DNA of 22,000 nucleotides. It comes from BQOK01 sp048388525. Lineage in GTDB: Bacteria; Bacillota; Clostridia; Oscillospirales; Ruminococcaceae. Of this stretch, positions 6,868 to 14,977 are shown in pieces. Under the pieces are notes generated by a model that had not been told where the DNA came from, did no database searches, and saw only the letters and a program-made list of their open reading frames with translations. Positions within the stretch are counted from its first letter, which is position 1. Each line of letters begins with the position of its first letter. The stretch is taken from the NCBI RefSeq assembly GCF_048388525.1, contig NZ_DBGCTQ010000078.1, positions 1 to 22,000 of the forward strand, read 5' to 3'. A program made the position numbers and the translations under genes.

Positions 6868-7428
6868 ATGCAGCAAACAAAAAAGCCATATGCAAAACTG
6901 TTTCTTTCCACCCTGACCCTCAGCGCATTTACCTTCGGGGGCGGTTTTGTGATCGTACCGCTGATGCGCAAAAAATTTGTGGAAGAGCTCGGCTGGCTGG
7001 GCGACAGCGAGATGATGGACCTGATCGCGATCGCCCAGTCCTCGCCCGGCGCCATTGCCGTGAACGCCTCCATCCTGCTGGGGTATCGGGTAGCCGGGGT
7101 GGCCGGCGCCATGCTCACCGTGCTCGGCACGGTTCTGCCGCCGCTGGTGATCCTTTCGGTCATCTCGTATTTTTACGCGGCGTTCCGCGCCAACCCCTAT
7201 GTGAGCCTGGTCATGAAGGGCATGCAGGCCGGGGTGGCGGCCGTAATTCTCGACGTAGTGCTCACCATGGGACGTTCAGTGCTGGCGCAGCGGCGCTGGC
7301 TGCCCGCGGTAATGCTTGTGGGCTCGTTTATTGCCATATACTTCTTTAAGGTGAACATTCTGTGGATCATTCTTGTCTGCGGCCTGGTGGGCGTGCTGGA
7401 TGTCTCCCACAGCAGGGAGGTGGTGTAG
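6868..7428 (+). CDS. CHR-family (chromate-type) transporter, first half
   Basis: Membrane protein of about 186 residues, one half of a split chromate ion transporter (CHR superfamily). The N-terminal FTFGGGFVIVPLM stretch and the downstream QSSPGAIAVNASIL segment are the CHR domain signatures, followed by about five hydrophobic segments. Long CHR proteins have two such domains fused in about 400 residues; here they are two adjacent genes, the common short-chain form. Start choice is between TTG 6859, ATG 6862 and ATG 6868; the last has the best distance (9 bases) from AGGGAG. It overlaps functionally with the next gene, which begins 1 base after its stop. The natural substrate may be sulfate or another oxyanion; chromate export is only the family's best known activity. 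Confidence 0.88.
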   Translation: MQQTKKPYAKLFLSTLTLSAFTFGGGFVIVPLMRKKFVEELGWLGDSEMMDLIAIAQSSPGAIAVNASILLGYRVAGVAGAMLTVLGTVLPPLVILSVISYFYAAFRANPYVSLVMKGMQAGVAAVILDVVLTMGRSVLAQRRWLPAVMLVGSFIAIYFFKVNILWIILVCGLVGVLDVSHSREVV

Positions 7429-7429
7429 C

Positions 7430-7993
7430 ATGATCTATCTTCAGCTTTTCTGGAGCTTTTTTCAGATCGGCCTGTTCAGCATCGGCGGCGGTTATGCGGC
7501 CATGCCGCTGATCCAGCATCAGGTGGTGGAAGCGCATGCCTGGCTCACCCTCACCCAGTTCACAGACATCATCACCATCGCCGAAATGACCCCCGGCCCC
7601 ATCGCGGTAAATTCCGCCACCTTTGTGGGCATCCACATTGCCGGCATCCCCGGCGCGCTGATCGCCACGGCCGGGTGTATCCTCCCCTCCTGCATCATCG
7701 TGCTCACCCTGGCACACCTGTATTTCAAATATCGCAGTTTCCTGGTTTTGAAGGGGGTCCTTCAGGGCCTGCGCCCCGCCGTGGTGGGCATGATCGCCAG
7801 CGCCGGGCTCTCCATCCTGCTGCTGGCGCTGTTCGGCAGCAGCTCCGGCCGGCCTGTGTTCACACAGCTCGACCCGGTCGCCCTGTGCCTGTTCGCGGCG
7901 GCGCTCTTCGTACTGCGAAAGTGGAAGAAAAGCCCGATCCTGATCCTGGCGGGGGCAGGCGCCGCGGGGCTCTTCCTCTATCAGCTCGTGTAA
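7430..7993 (+). CDS. CHR-family (chromate-type) transporter, second half
   Basis: Membrane protein of 187 residues, the partner CHR domain. FSIGGGYAAMPLI near residues 15-27 and EMTPGPIAVNSATFVG around 52-67 mirror the same motifs in the upstream gene, here with the complete PGP triplet that the first half replaces with PGA. Hydrophobic segments follow to the C-terminus. The ATG at 7430 lies 1 base after the upstream stop and is served by an AGGGAGG site inside that gene, which indicates translational coupling and equal production of the two halves. They probably form a heterodimeric transporter with opposite membrane orientations, as shown for paired short CHR proteins in other bacteria. Confidence 0.88.
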   Translation: MIYLQLFWSFFQIGLFSIGGGYAAMPLIQHQVVEAHAWLTLTQFTDIITIAEMTPGPIAVNSATFVGIHIAGIPGALIATAGCILPSCIIVLTLAHLYFKYRSFLVLKGVLQGLRPAVVGMIASAGLSILLLALFGSSSGRPVFTQLDPVALCLFAAALFVLRKWKKSPILILAGAGAAGLFLYQLV

Positions 7994-8010
7994 GGAAAGG
8001 ACGAATCGCT

Positions 8011-8529
8011 ATGGAATTTGTCATCAAGGGCGGCTGCCTGTACCCTGCGGCCCAGCCGGAGGGCTCCCCCCCTCTGGCCCGCATCAAAAACACGCTCTGC
8101 GGCGGCGAGCGGCACATCCTGGGGCCGGGCGGGGCTCTTGCCCTGCGCGCCGTCATCCAGGCGGACCCTTCCGGGCAGGCCAGGCAGTACCTGCTGCTCC
8201 GGCCGGACGGCACGCCCGCCGCCATCGCCCGGCCCGGGTATGCACCGGGCGAGGACCCCGCCTCGCAGGGCTGGCCGGTCAGCCATCTCCCCCGCACCAA
8301 TCACGCCGACCTTGTGCTGCAGGGCGAAGCCTGCGTTCTCGAAATGCTCAACAGCCAAAATTACGAGCTGCGCAGCGCAGCCGGCAGCTGCCTGGTGCAG
8401 GTGCTGCACCGCGGCCTTCTGGGCGGCTGGGACCTGCGCTGCAAGGTCCATCTTCCCCCCGAAGAGCTGTGCGGGCTGCTGGTGTTCTGCCTGTATCTCG
8501 ACCGCGAAAACGAATTTCTCACGGTGTAG
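8011..8529 (+). CDS. Protein of unknown function in the chr operon, possibly LURP-one-like
   Basis: Soluble protein of 172 residues with no signal peptide or membrane segment. It starts at an ATG 17 bases after the chr stop, with AAGGAAAGG upstream, so it belongs to the same transcript. The sequence alternates short hydrophobic stretches with turns, suggesting a beta-rich fold. The C-terminal two thirds, with HADLVLQGEACVLEMLNS, a charged middle, GWDLRCKVHL and a final helix-like LLVFCLYLDRENEF, resembles the layout of LURP-one/Tubby-like barrels, but I recognise no decisive motif and hold this weakly. No function can be assigned. Its codon use and GC content resemble its neighbours, so it does not look recently acquired. 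A terminator follows directly. Confidence 0.75.
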   Translation: MEFVIKGGCLYPAAQPEGSPPLARIKNTLCGGERHILGPGGALALRAVIQADPSGQARQYLLLRPDGTPAAIARPGYAPGEDPASQGWPVSHLPRTNHADLVLQGEACVLEMLNSQNYELRSAAGSCLVQVLHRGLLGGWDLRCKVHLPPEELCGLLVFCLYLDRENEFLTV

Positions 8530-8549
8530 CCCTCCGCCTGCACAGCGGC

Positions 8550-8594
8550 AAAGCCGCCCCCGGGCGCCTGTTACAGGCGCCCGGGGGCGGCTTT
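8550..8594. terminator. Perfect 21-bp terminator stem between the chr operon and ftsQ
   Basis: Two exactly complementary 21-base arms (8550-8570 and 8574-8594) flank a TTA loop. The stem ends in TTT on the plus strand and continues CGTTTCCCC; on the minus strand it ends in TTTGCCGC. It closes the chr operon and, converging, the dcw cluster. Confidence 0.85.
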
Positions 8595-8606
8595 CGTTTC
8601 CCCTGG

Positions 8607-9794
8607 TTATTCCTCTGGGGTAGGGTTCCCGCCCTCCGGGGGCGGCTCCTCGCCGGGTGGTTCGGGCTCGCCGCTCCCCATCTCAAAATCACCGGGCGAG
8701 AAGGGCATGCGCACCACCGCTCCCTCCATCTGATGCGACACATCCAGGGTGCCCCGGTCGCCGGCGCTCAGGTACTCGCCGCTCTCATTGCGCAGTAAAA
8801 GGCCCGCTGCCGAGAGCTTGTACTCCAGGTTGTTAAAGGTCCCCAGCAGCACCTTGATTCGCCCCTGATACACAAAATAGGCCTCGTTCTCCTCGCTCAG
8901 GTCAATGGCGGTGCAATTGCGCCCCAGCTCCTGGGCCTCCAGCCCCTCCAGCAGTTCTTTCAGCTGTTCCAGCCGTTCTTTTCCGCCGGCCCCAGCTTGC
9001 CCCGAAGCCGCCACGGCCCCCGATCCCGCCGCGCGCGCCTCCCCCGCCAGCGAGAGCGGGTAGCCCGGCTGGGGCGCCTTCGGCTCCAGCCCCAGCAGCA
9101 TCGGCAGGCCGTCCGGCTGTTCCTCCTGCAGCTTCATGATCTTCAGTCCCCCGCTCAGCACCAACCAGCCGGCGCTTGTTTTGGCGCACCAGGTCTCAGT
9201 GGCAGGCTCCACCTGCACCACCACGGTGCCCGGCAGGCTGCGGCGCACCCGCACCGTTTCAAGGTAGGGCAGCGCGGCCGCCATGGCCTGTTCCCTTTCC
9301 TTTGCCGAAAACTGGAACATATTCTCTTCCAGCGGCACCGCCAGCGCGCCCAAAATGGCGTCCTCGGTGTAAATGCCGGTATTGGCCGGGGTTGTCTTGT
9401 CCAGATTTTCCACCCGGAATTCCTTTACCTTGAACAGCACCGTCACCGAGAGGGTCAGCCCCACCCCGATCAGCGCCAGCACCAGCAGCACCGCCCACAG
9501 GCGTCTGCGCCGCCTGCGCCGGCGCAGCTCGCCCCGGCTCACGCGGCGGCGGGCCGCGTTCTGGCCCTGCGCCCCCGCTGCCCGCCGCGCCCCTCTTTTC
9601 TTTTTTGCGCGGGCGCGGGGCGGCGCGGGCGGGTGCGCCGGGGCGGGGGCGCAGGGCGCCGCCTGCCGGTTCTCCCGCCGCTGCGCCACCGGAAAGGGCT
9701 CAATGGGGCCCGCCTGGCTCTTTTTACCCCGTGCGGCCGAGGTGTCCACCCGGCGCGGCGGCTGCGGGGGCCTGCGGCCATTGCTGCTGTCCAC
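8607..9794 (-). CDS. ftsQ: Cell division protein FtsQ/DivIB
   Basis: Divisome protein that forms a complex with FtsL and FtsB and regulates septal peptidoglycan synthesis. The 395-residue product has a long cytoplasmic tail (about 1-98) very rich in Arg, Pro and Ala and ending in eight consecutive arginines, one membrane segment (about 99-121), then a POTRA domain beginning FKVKEFRVENLDKTT, followed by the beta domain with PGTVVVQVEPATETW. Near residues 250-280 an Ala/Gly-rich insertion breaks the beta domain, and the C-terminus is a Pro/Glu-rich tail. I start at the GTG at 9792-9794, 8 bases after AAGGAGG; a GTG at 9801-9803 abuts that site and is too close. It is the last gene of the cluster, 33 bases after murG, and longer than typical DivIB. 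Confidence 0.9.
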   Translation of the reverse strand: MDSSNGRRPPQPPRRVDTSAARGKKSQAGPIEPFPVAQRRENRQAAPCAPAPAHPPAPPRARAKKKRGARRAAGAQGQNAARRRVSRGELRRRRRRRRLWAVLLVLALIGVGLTLSVTVLFKVKEFRVENLDKTTPANTGIYTEDAILGALAVPLEENMFQFSAKEREQAMAAALPYLETVRVRRSLPGTVVVQVEPATETWCAKTSAGWLVLSGGLKIMKLQEEQPDGLPMLLGLEPKAPQPGYPLSLAGEARAAGSGAVAASGQAGAGGKERLEQLKELLEGLEAQELGRNCTAIDLSEENEAYFVYQGRIKVLLGTFNNLEYKLSAAGLLLRNESGEYLSAGDRGTLDVSHQMEGAVVRMPFSPGDFEMGSGEPEPPGEEPPPEGGNPTPEE

Positions 9795-9827
9795 ACCGAA
9801 CACCTCCTTTTTCTGCTTTCCCGGCGC

Positions 9828-10949
9828 CTACTTCAGCTCCATCAGCGCCGCCAGCCTGGCCCATATTTTTTCCAGGCTCTCCGGCTCCGCCAGGGTGTGG
9901 GCCATTTTGCCCATGATCGCCAGCTTGCCGGGCTCGCTCAGCAGCCGTTCCACCTGGGCGATCAGCGCTTCCCCGGTCAGTTCCTTTTCCTCCAGCACCA
10001 CGGCGGCGCCTGCTTTTTGCAGCTCCAGCGCGTTGTAATACTGGTGGTTTTCCGCCACATTCGGGCTGGGGATCAAAATCGCCGCCCGGCCCACGGCCTC
10101 CAGTTCTGCCAGGGTCAGCGCGCCCGCGCGGCTGATCACCAGGTCCGCCGCAGCCAAAAGCTCGGGCATGTTGTTGATATACTCACTCACCCGCAGGCTG
10201 TCCCCGCTGGCAAAGCCCTTTTCCTTTGCCAGCCGTTCAAACAGCTCCACGCCCCGGCTCCCGGTGGCGTGCAGGTGCAAAAGCGGCCGCTGCTGCGCCT
10301 GTTCCCAGGCCGCCAGCTCGGCCACCACCTCGTTGATGCGCCGCGCTCCCAGGCTGCCGCCAAAGCTCAAAATGACCGTGCGCGTGCCCGCTCCAAGCTT
10401 TGCGCGGGCCAGCGCGCGGTCCTGCATAAAGATCTCGGGGCGCACGGGGTTGCCCACCACGCTGGTCTTTTCGGGCGCGCCCAGCTTTTCCACCGCGGCG
10501 GGCACCGCCGCAAAAATCACGTCCACGTCCTTGGCCAAAAGCTTGTTGGTCACGCCCGGGAAGGCGTTCTGCTCGTGGATGGCCGTGCGCATGCCCATTT
10601 TCGCTGCGCAGCGCACCACCGGCCCGCTCACATATCCCCCGCAGCCGATCACCAGGTCCGGCCGCAGCTGGCGCAGCATGCGCCTGGCCCGCGGGCCCGA
10701 AAGCGCCAGGTGATACGCCGCCTGTGCGTTGCGCAGCAGGTTTTTTGGGGTCAGGCTGCGCTGGATGCCGTTCACTTCAATGTGGTGGAACGGGTAGCCG
10801 GCGCGGGTCACCAGCCCATATTCCATGCCGCCCCGGCGCCCCGCAAAATGCACCTCGGCAGCCGGGCAATGGCTTTTAATGGCGCCCGCAATGGCCAGGG
10901 CAGGGTTGATATGTCCGGCGGTCCCGCCGGCTGCGATCAATACGCGCAT
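9828..10949 (-). CDS. murG: UDP-N-acetylglucosamine transferase MurG
   Basis: Transfers GlcNAc from UDP-GlcNAc to lipid I to give lipid II, on the cytoplasmic face of the membrane. The 373-residue protein has the GT28 fold: the glycine-rich GGTAGH loop at about 8-13 (usually GGTGGH), HEQNAFPGVTNK in the N-terminal domain, the second glycine-rich loop SFGGSLGARRIN, and the UDP-GlcNAc-binding SRAGALTLAE near residue 270, followed by a PSPNVAENHQ segment. The ATG at 10947-10949 matches the family start (MRVLIAAGGTAGH) and has a GAGGGGG site; an upstream ATG at 10976 has none. It follows ftsW by 30 bases and precedes ftsQ by 33. The length is normal. Confidence 0.97.
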   Translation of the reverse strand: MRVLIAAGGTAGHINPALAIAGAIKSHCPAAEVHFAGRRGGMEYGLVTRAGYPFHHIEVNGIQRSLTPKNLLRNAQAAYHLALSGPRARRMLRQLRPDLVIGCGGYVSGPVVRCAAKMGMRTAIHEQNAFPGVTNKLLAKDVDVIFAAVPAAVEKLGAPEKTSVVGNPVRPEIFMQDRALARAKLGAGTRTVILSFGGSLGARRINEVVAELAAWEQAQQRPLLHLHATGSRGVELFERLAKEKGFASGDSLRVSEYINNMPELLAAADLVISRAGALTLAELEAVGRAAILIPSPNVAENHQYYNALELQKAGAAVVLEEKELTGEALIAQVERLLSEPGKLAIMGKMAHTLAEPESLEKIWARLAALMELK

Positions 10950-10979
10950 GGGTTTGTCGCCCCCTCTTTCTTCCATGGA

Positions 10980-12341
10980 TCAGCGTCCCGCGTGGAACAC
11001 GGTCTTTTCCTGCGGCGTGCGGCCCGCCTGCCGGGCGCGCCCCTCCGCCTCGGCCGCGCGCTGCTCGGCCCGCTTTTTGTTCCCGGCGCGGCACACGCTC
11101 AGCACAACGCCCATCTCGCCCAGCAGCAGCAAAAGGCTGGTCCCTCCGGACGAAAAGAACGGCAGGCTGATGCCGGTATTGGGCACGGTGTTCGTCACCA
11201 CAGCCACGTTGAACATAAACTGAAAGCCCACCTGGGCCATCACGCCCACCACCAAAAGGCTGCCGAACCGGTCCGGCGAGCGCACCGCGATCACGATCCC
11301 CTGCACCAGCAGCAGGGCGAACAGCAGGATGCACAGCAGCGCCCCCACAAAGCCCAGCTCCTCGCACAGCACCGAAAAAATAAAGTCGTTCTGCGCCTCG
11401 GGCAGCCACAGGTGCTTTTGCACGCTGTTGCCCAGCCCCACGCCAAACAGCCCCCCAGAGCCGATGGTGTAAAGGCTCTGCGCGGTCTGATGGGTCGAGT
11501 CCAGCACATCCGAAAACGGATCCAGCCACCCCGCGAGCCGTTCCTGCACATAGTCCATGCGGGTCATCAAAAACCAGGCCCCGCCCGCGCCCGCCGCTGC
11601 GATCCCCGCTCCGAACCATCCCAGGCCCGTGCCGCCGCAGAACATCATCGCCGCGGTAATGCAGCACATCAGCACCATGGCCGAGTAATGCGGCTCAAAC
11701 ACCAGCAGCACCAAAATGGGTACCAGCAATGCGGCGGGCACAAGCACCCCGCACTGAAAGCCCCTCACCCTGCTTTTGTACTTTTCAAACAGATGCGCCA
11801 TGCACAGGATCATCGAAAACTTCGCGATCTCGCTCACCTGCACGGTGGGCAGGCGAACGCCCTCCCAGTAGAGCCACCGGCGGCAGCCGTTGATGGGGTC
11901 GCAGGTGGCAATCACCACCACCAGCAGGATCAGCACCACCCCGTAAAGCGGCCAGGTGAACTGGCGCAGCCAGTGGTAATCCACCCGGCTCACCACCCAC
12001 ATCACGCCCAGCCCCAGCGCCGCATACAGCGCTTGGGAGCGAATGTAATAAAAGCTATCGCCGAATTTGTAAAAAGCGCTGGCCGTGCTGGCGCTGAACA
12101 GCATCAGCAGGCCGAACACCACCAGCACCAGCAGCGTCGCCACAAAGCCGCCGTTCACCGGGCCCGCCTTCTTAAAAAACATGGGTGCCGGCGGCGCGTT
12201 GGGTGCAGGCCGCCGCGGCGCCGGCGCGCGCCGGGCCGCCTGCCGGGGCGCCTCGTCCCGCCCTGGGCGGGGCGAACGGGGCGGCGGCGCGTTCCGCGGG
12301 CCGGAAGTCGGCCCCGGCCGCCGCATGGGTGTTTCCGTCAT
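10980..12341 (-). CDS. ftsW: Septal peptidoglycan glycosyltransferase FtsW (SEDS family)
   Basis: SEDS-family polymerase that works with a class B PBP to build septal peptidoglycan from lipid II. The 453-residue protein has about ten membrane segments after residue 65; SEDS landmarks include FKFGDSFYYIRSQ-like loop 1, the VRLPTVQVSEIAKF segment, the large extracellular loop with FSDVLDSTHQTAQSLY and LGNSVQKHLWLPEAQNDFIFS, and the C-terminal VPNTGISLPFFSSGGTS. The N-terminal 60 residues are an unusually long Pro/Arg-rich cytoplasmic tail. I start at the ATG at 12339-12341, 8 bases after AAAGGAGG. Context between mraY and murG favours FtsW over RodA. A Lys/Arg/Glu-rich C-terminal tail ends the protein. 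Confidence 0.94.
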   Translation of the reverse strand: MTETPMRRPGPTSGPRNAPPPRSPRPGRDEAPRQAARRAPAPRRPAPNAPPAPMFFKKAGPVNGGFVATLLVLVVFGLLMLFSASTASAFYKFGDSFYYIRSQALYAALGLGVMWVVSRVDYHWLRQFTWPLYGVVLILLVVVIATCDPINGCRRWLYWEGVRLPTVQVSEIAKFSMILCMAHLFEKYKSRVRGFQCGVLVPAALLVPILVLLVFEPHYSAMVLMCCITAAMMFCGGTGLGWFGAGIAAAGAGGAWFLMTRMDYVQERLAGWLDPFSDVLDSTHQTAQSLYTIGSGGLFGVGLGNSVQKHLWLPEAQNDFIFSVLCEELGFVGALLCILLFALLLVQGIVIAVRSPDRFGSLLVVGVMAQVGFQFMFNVAVVTNTVPNTGISLPFFSSGGTSLLLLLGEMGVVLSVCRAGNKKRAEQRAAEAEGRARQAGRTPQEKTVFHAGR

Positions 12342-12381
12342 GGCTGGGGCCTCCTTTCTCTTCAAAGCCTGCGCTTTTTGC

Positions 12382-13389
12382 TCAATAATAAATGTATGCG
12401 AACATCATGCCCAGCGCCACCGCCGCCATGGCGATAAAGCTGAATACCGCGTCGATCTTCACCTCGCTCCAGCCGCGCATCTCGAACGAGTGGTGGATCG
12501 GGGTCATTTTAAACAGGCGCTTGCCGTGGGTGAGCTTGAAGTAGGTCACCTGGATCACCACCGAGGCCGCCTCCCAGATATACACGGCCCCCAGGAAAAA
12601 CAGCAGCTCCGGCCGGCCCATGCCGTAGGCAAACCCGGCCACCGCGCCGCCCAGGAACATGCTGCCGGTGTCGCCCATAAAGGTCTTGGCCGGGTAAAAA
12701 TTCCAGAACAAAAAGCCCGCCAGCGCGCCGGCCAGCGCCGCCGCAAAGATCGACAGGTTGAACTGCCCCAAAAAGCTGGAAAGGCTCAAAAAGCCCAGCA
12801 TGCACACAAAGGTCACGCAGCTGCACAGCCCGTCTATGCCGTCGGTCAGATTCACCGCGTTCACCATGCCGATGATCAGCACATACGAGAGCGGGTAAAA
12901 CCAGATTCCCAGATCCACAAAGCCGAACAGGGGCAGCGTCACCGCGGTGGAAAGGGTGCCGTTCATGTGCAGCGCCAGCAGCAGCACGGTGGTGATAATC
13001 AGCTGCGCCGCAATCTTCTGCCAGGCGTGCAGCCCCAGGTTGCGCTTTTTCACCACCTTGATAAAATCATCCAAAAAACCCACCATGCCAAAAGCAAAGG
13101 CCGAAAACATGGCAATGAACATGTTCTGGCTGCCCGCACCCTCCACAAGCTCCGGCCCGGTCTGCAGCAGCGATAAAAAGGCAAGCGCCACCGCCACAGT
13201 GCTGCCAAAAATAAAGCACAGCCCCCCCATGGTGGGGGTTCCCTGTTTTTTATTGTGCCAGGTGGGCCCGATCTCCTTGATGGTCTGCCCAAAATGGATT
13301 CGCCGCAAAAACGGCACCAGAAAAACACCCGACACTGCAGAGAGGATGAACCCGCAGGCGGCCGCCAGGATCAGCGCATAGCGTGCCAT
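12382..13389 (-). CDS. mraY: Phospho-N-acetylmuramoyl-pentapeptide transferase MraY
   Basis: Transfers phospho-MurNAc-pentapeptide from UDP to undecaprenyl phosphate, making lipid I in the membrane. The 335-residue protein has about ten membrane segments. Catalytic landmarks: TPTMGGLCFI near 51-60, the DD pair at 107-108 in FLDDFIKV, NAVNLTDGIDGL at 177-188 with Asp183 and Asp186, and the cytoplasmic TPIHHSFEMRGWSE loop near the C-terminus. The usual HHH motif of that loop is HHS here. The start ATG is at 13387-13389 with AGAAGGAG upstream. It follows murF by 99 bases; murD, which normally comes next after mraY, is replaced directly by ftsW. Confidence 0.97.
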   Translation of the reverse strand: MARYALILAAACGFILSAVSGVFLVPFLRRIHFGQTIKEIGPTWHNKKQGTPTMGGLCFIFGSTVAVALAFLSLLQTGPELVEGAGSQNMFIAMFSAFAFGMVGFLDDFIKVVKKRNLGLHAWQKIAAQLIITTVLLLALHMNGTLSTAVTLPLFGFVDLGIWFYPLSYVLIIGMVNAVNLTDGIDGLCSCVTFVCMLGFLSLSSFLGQFNLSIFAAALAGALAGFLFWNFYPAKTFMGDTGSMFLGGAVAGFAYGMGRPELLFFLGAVYIWEAASVVIQVTYFKLTHGKRLFKMTPIHHSFEMRGWSEVKIDAVFSFIAMAAVALGMMFAYIYY

Positions 13390-13415
13390 AAACTTTACTC
13401 CTTCTCACATTCATC

Positions 13416-13480
13416 AGCCCGCGGCGCCCCCAAAAGGCGCCGCTCCTTTTGTTCCGGCGGCCCACGGCCGTGCCCGCCGT
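13416..13480. other. Paired GC-rich hairpins between murF and mraY
   Basis: GCGGCGCC and GGCGCCGC pair around CCCAAAA (about 13420-13443), and a second dyad of CGGCGG and CCGCCG encloses a CACGGCCGTG palindrome (about 13455-13480). Neither is followed by a T-run in the direction of the genes, so an mRNA stability or processing role fits better than termination. Confidence 0.4.
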
Positions 13481-13488
13481 TCTCTATT

Positions 13489-14880
13489 TTATTGCAAAGC
13501 CTGCTCCCCGTAAAGGGCTTTTAAAATATTTTCCAGCTTCATGCCGCGGCTGGCCTTCGCCAGCAGCGCGTCGCCCGGGCGCAGCCTGCGCTGCAGCTGT
13601 TCCAGCGCCTCTGCGGGCGTTTGGCACCACACGGCGTCCAGCCCCGCCTTTTGGGCCGCTTCGGCCATGCCGCGGCTGGCGGGGCCAAAGGCCACAAGCC
13701 CCGCAAGCCCGGCCGCCGCCGCAAGCCTGCCCACCTCGGCGTGGGCCTCAGCCTCAATGCGGCCAAGCTCCAGCATATCACCCAACAGGGCAAATTTTCT
13801 GCCGTCTTTTGCGGCAAGCCCCTGGAACATGGCAAGGCTCGCCCGCATGCTGTCAGGGCTTGCGTTGTAGCAGTCCTCGATCACGGTCAGGCCCCGCCTT
13901 TGCACGATCCGCTGGCGCATGCCGGCGGCCTGATACTTCGCCAGGGCCGCCGCGCAGCGGGCGGGCTCAAGCCCCAGGCGGGTGGCCGCCGCGTAGGCGG
14001 CCAGCGCGTCGTACACATTGTGCCGTCCCAGCGCGGGAATCGCCGCGGCAAAGCTGCCGTGCAGCGCGTCCTCCAGGATGAACCGCTCCCCCTCGGGCCC
14101 GCTCTCCAGCGCGGTGGCCCGCACCTCGGCCCAGGGCGCGTCGATGCCGTACCACACCGGCGCCAGGCGCCCGGGGATCCTCCCCTCCGCCTTGGCCCGG
14201 GCCAGATACCCGTCGTCTGCGTTCAGTGCCAGGGGCGCGCCGTCCGGCAGGCCCGCGCACAATTCCAGTTTCGCCTTTAAAATGTTCTCCCGGCTGCCCA
14301 GCGTCTCCAGGTGCGACACGCCAATGCAGGTAATGATCCCGGCGCTGGGCCGTGCTGCGCGCGCCAGCCGCTCAATCTCGCCCAGCGCGCTCATACCCAT
14401 CTCCACCACGGCATACTTGGTATCCCGCTCCAGCCGGAACAGGGTGTTCGGCACACCGATCTCGTTGTTCTGGTTGCCCTCGGTCCTGATCGCGGGCCCA
14501 AACGCCGCCAAAACCGCGTAGCAGAACTCCTTGGTGGTGGTCTTTCCCACGCTGCCGGTCACCCCGATCATCACGGGGTCAAACAGCATGCGGTAGTTTG
14601 CTCCCATGCGCACCATCGCCCGGTGGCTGCTTTCGGCCAGGATCAGCTGCTTTTCCGGCACGCCGGGCACCGGGTGGTTCGCCACCACATAGGCCGCCCC
14701 GGCCCGGATCGCGGCGGCGGCGTAGTCATGGCCGTCCACCTTCTCGCCGGGAAAACACACGAACACACAGCCGGGTCCTGCCCGGCGGCTGTCGGTCACA
14801 ACCGCGGTGATCTTTTCCTCCCCTGCCGAGCCCGCCTGAAAAAGGCCCGCCAGCAGTTGGTTTGCAGAGATAGGCTGCAT
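13489..14880 (-). CDS. murF: UDP-MurNAc-tripeptide:D-Ala-D-Ala ligase MurF
   Basis: Adds D-Ala-D-Ala to the UDP-MurNAc-tripeptide in the cytoplasm, completing the pentapeptide. The 463-residue Mur ligase has the N-terminal substrate domain (about 1-100), the ATP-binding domain with P-loop GVTGSVGKTT at 106-115, the EGNQNNEIGVP motif and the EMGMSALGEIERLA segment characteristic of MurF, and the C-terminal domain with EDCYNASPDSM and LGDMLELG. The EGNxNNxIGVP and DxYNANP-like motifs distinguish it from MurE, MurD and MurC. The ATG at 14878-14880 has an AAGGAGGGAGC site. In most dcw clusters murE precedes murF; here the PBP gene is the direct neighbour. Confidence 0.96.
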   Translation of the reverse strand: MQPISANQLLAGLFQAGSAGEEKITAVVTDSRRAGPGCVFVCFPGEKVDGHDYAAAAIRAGAAYVVANHPVPGVPEKQLILAESSHRAMVRMGANYRMLFDPVMIGVTGSVGKTTTKEFCYAVLAAFGPAIRTEGNQNNEIGVPNTLFRLERDTKYAVVEMGMSALGEIERLARAARPSAGIITCIGVSHLETLGSRENILKAKLELCAGLPDGAPLALNADDGYLARAKAEGRIPGRLAPVWYGIDAPWAEVRATALESGPEGERFILEDALHGSFAAAIPALGRHNVYDALAAYAAATRLGLEPARCAAALAKYQAAGMRQRIVQRRGLTVIEDCYNASPDSMRASLAMFQGLAAKDGRKFALLGDMLELGRIEAEAHAEVGRLAAAAGLAGLVAFGPASRGMAEAAQKAGLDAVWCQTPAEALEQLQRRLRPGDALLAKASRGMKLENILKALYGEQALQ

Positions 14881-14977
14881 AAAAGCTCCCTCCTTTTTGG
14901 GGCAAGGTTTGTCTTACTTTCAGTGTATGCGGCCCTGCGGCCGGGAATGTGAGCGTTCCTCCCGCCCGGTGCGGACC

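Noticed and set aside
8997..12437. A 1146-codon open frame on the plus strand
   Set aside because: It lies opposite ftsQ, murG and ftsW and its translation is rich in His, Gln, Pro and Arg with no domain. Long antisense frames are expected in GC-rich DNA.
14881..14977. A murE remnant between the PBP gene and murF
   Set aside because: The gap is 97 bases, too short for a remnant, and shows no Mur-ligase motif in any frame.
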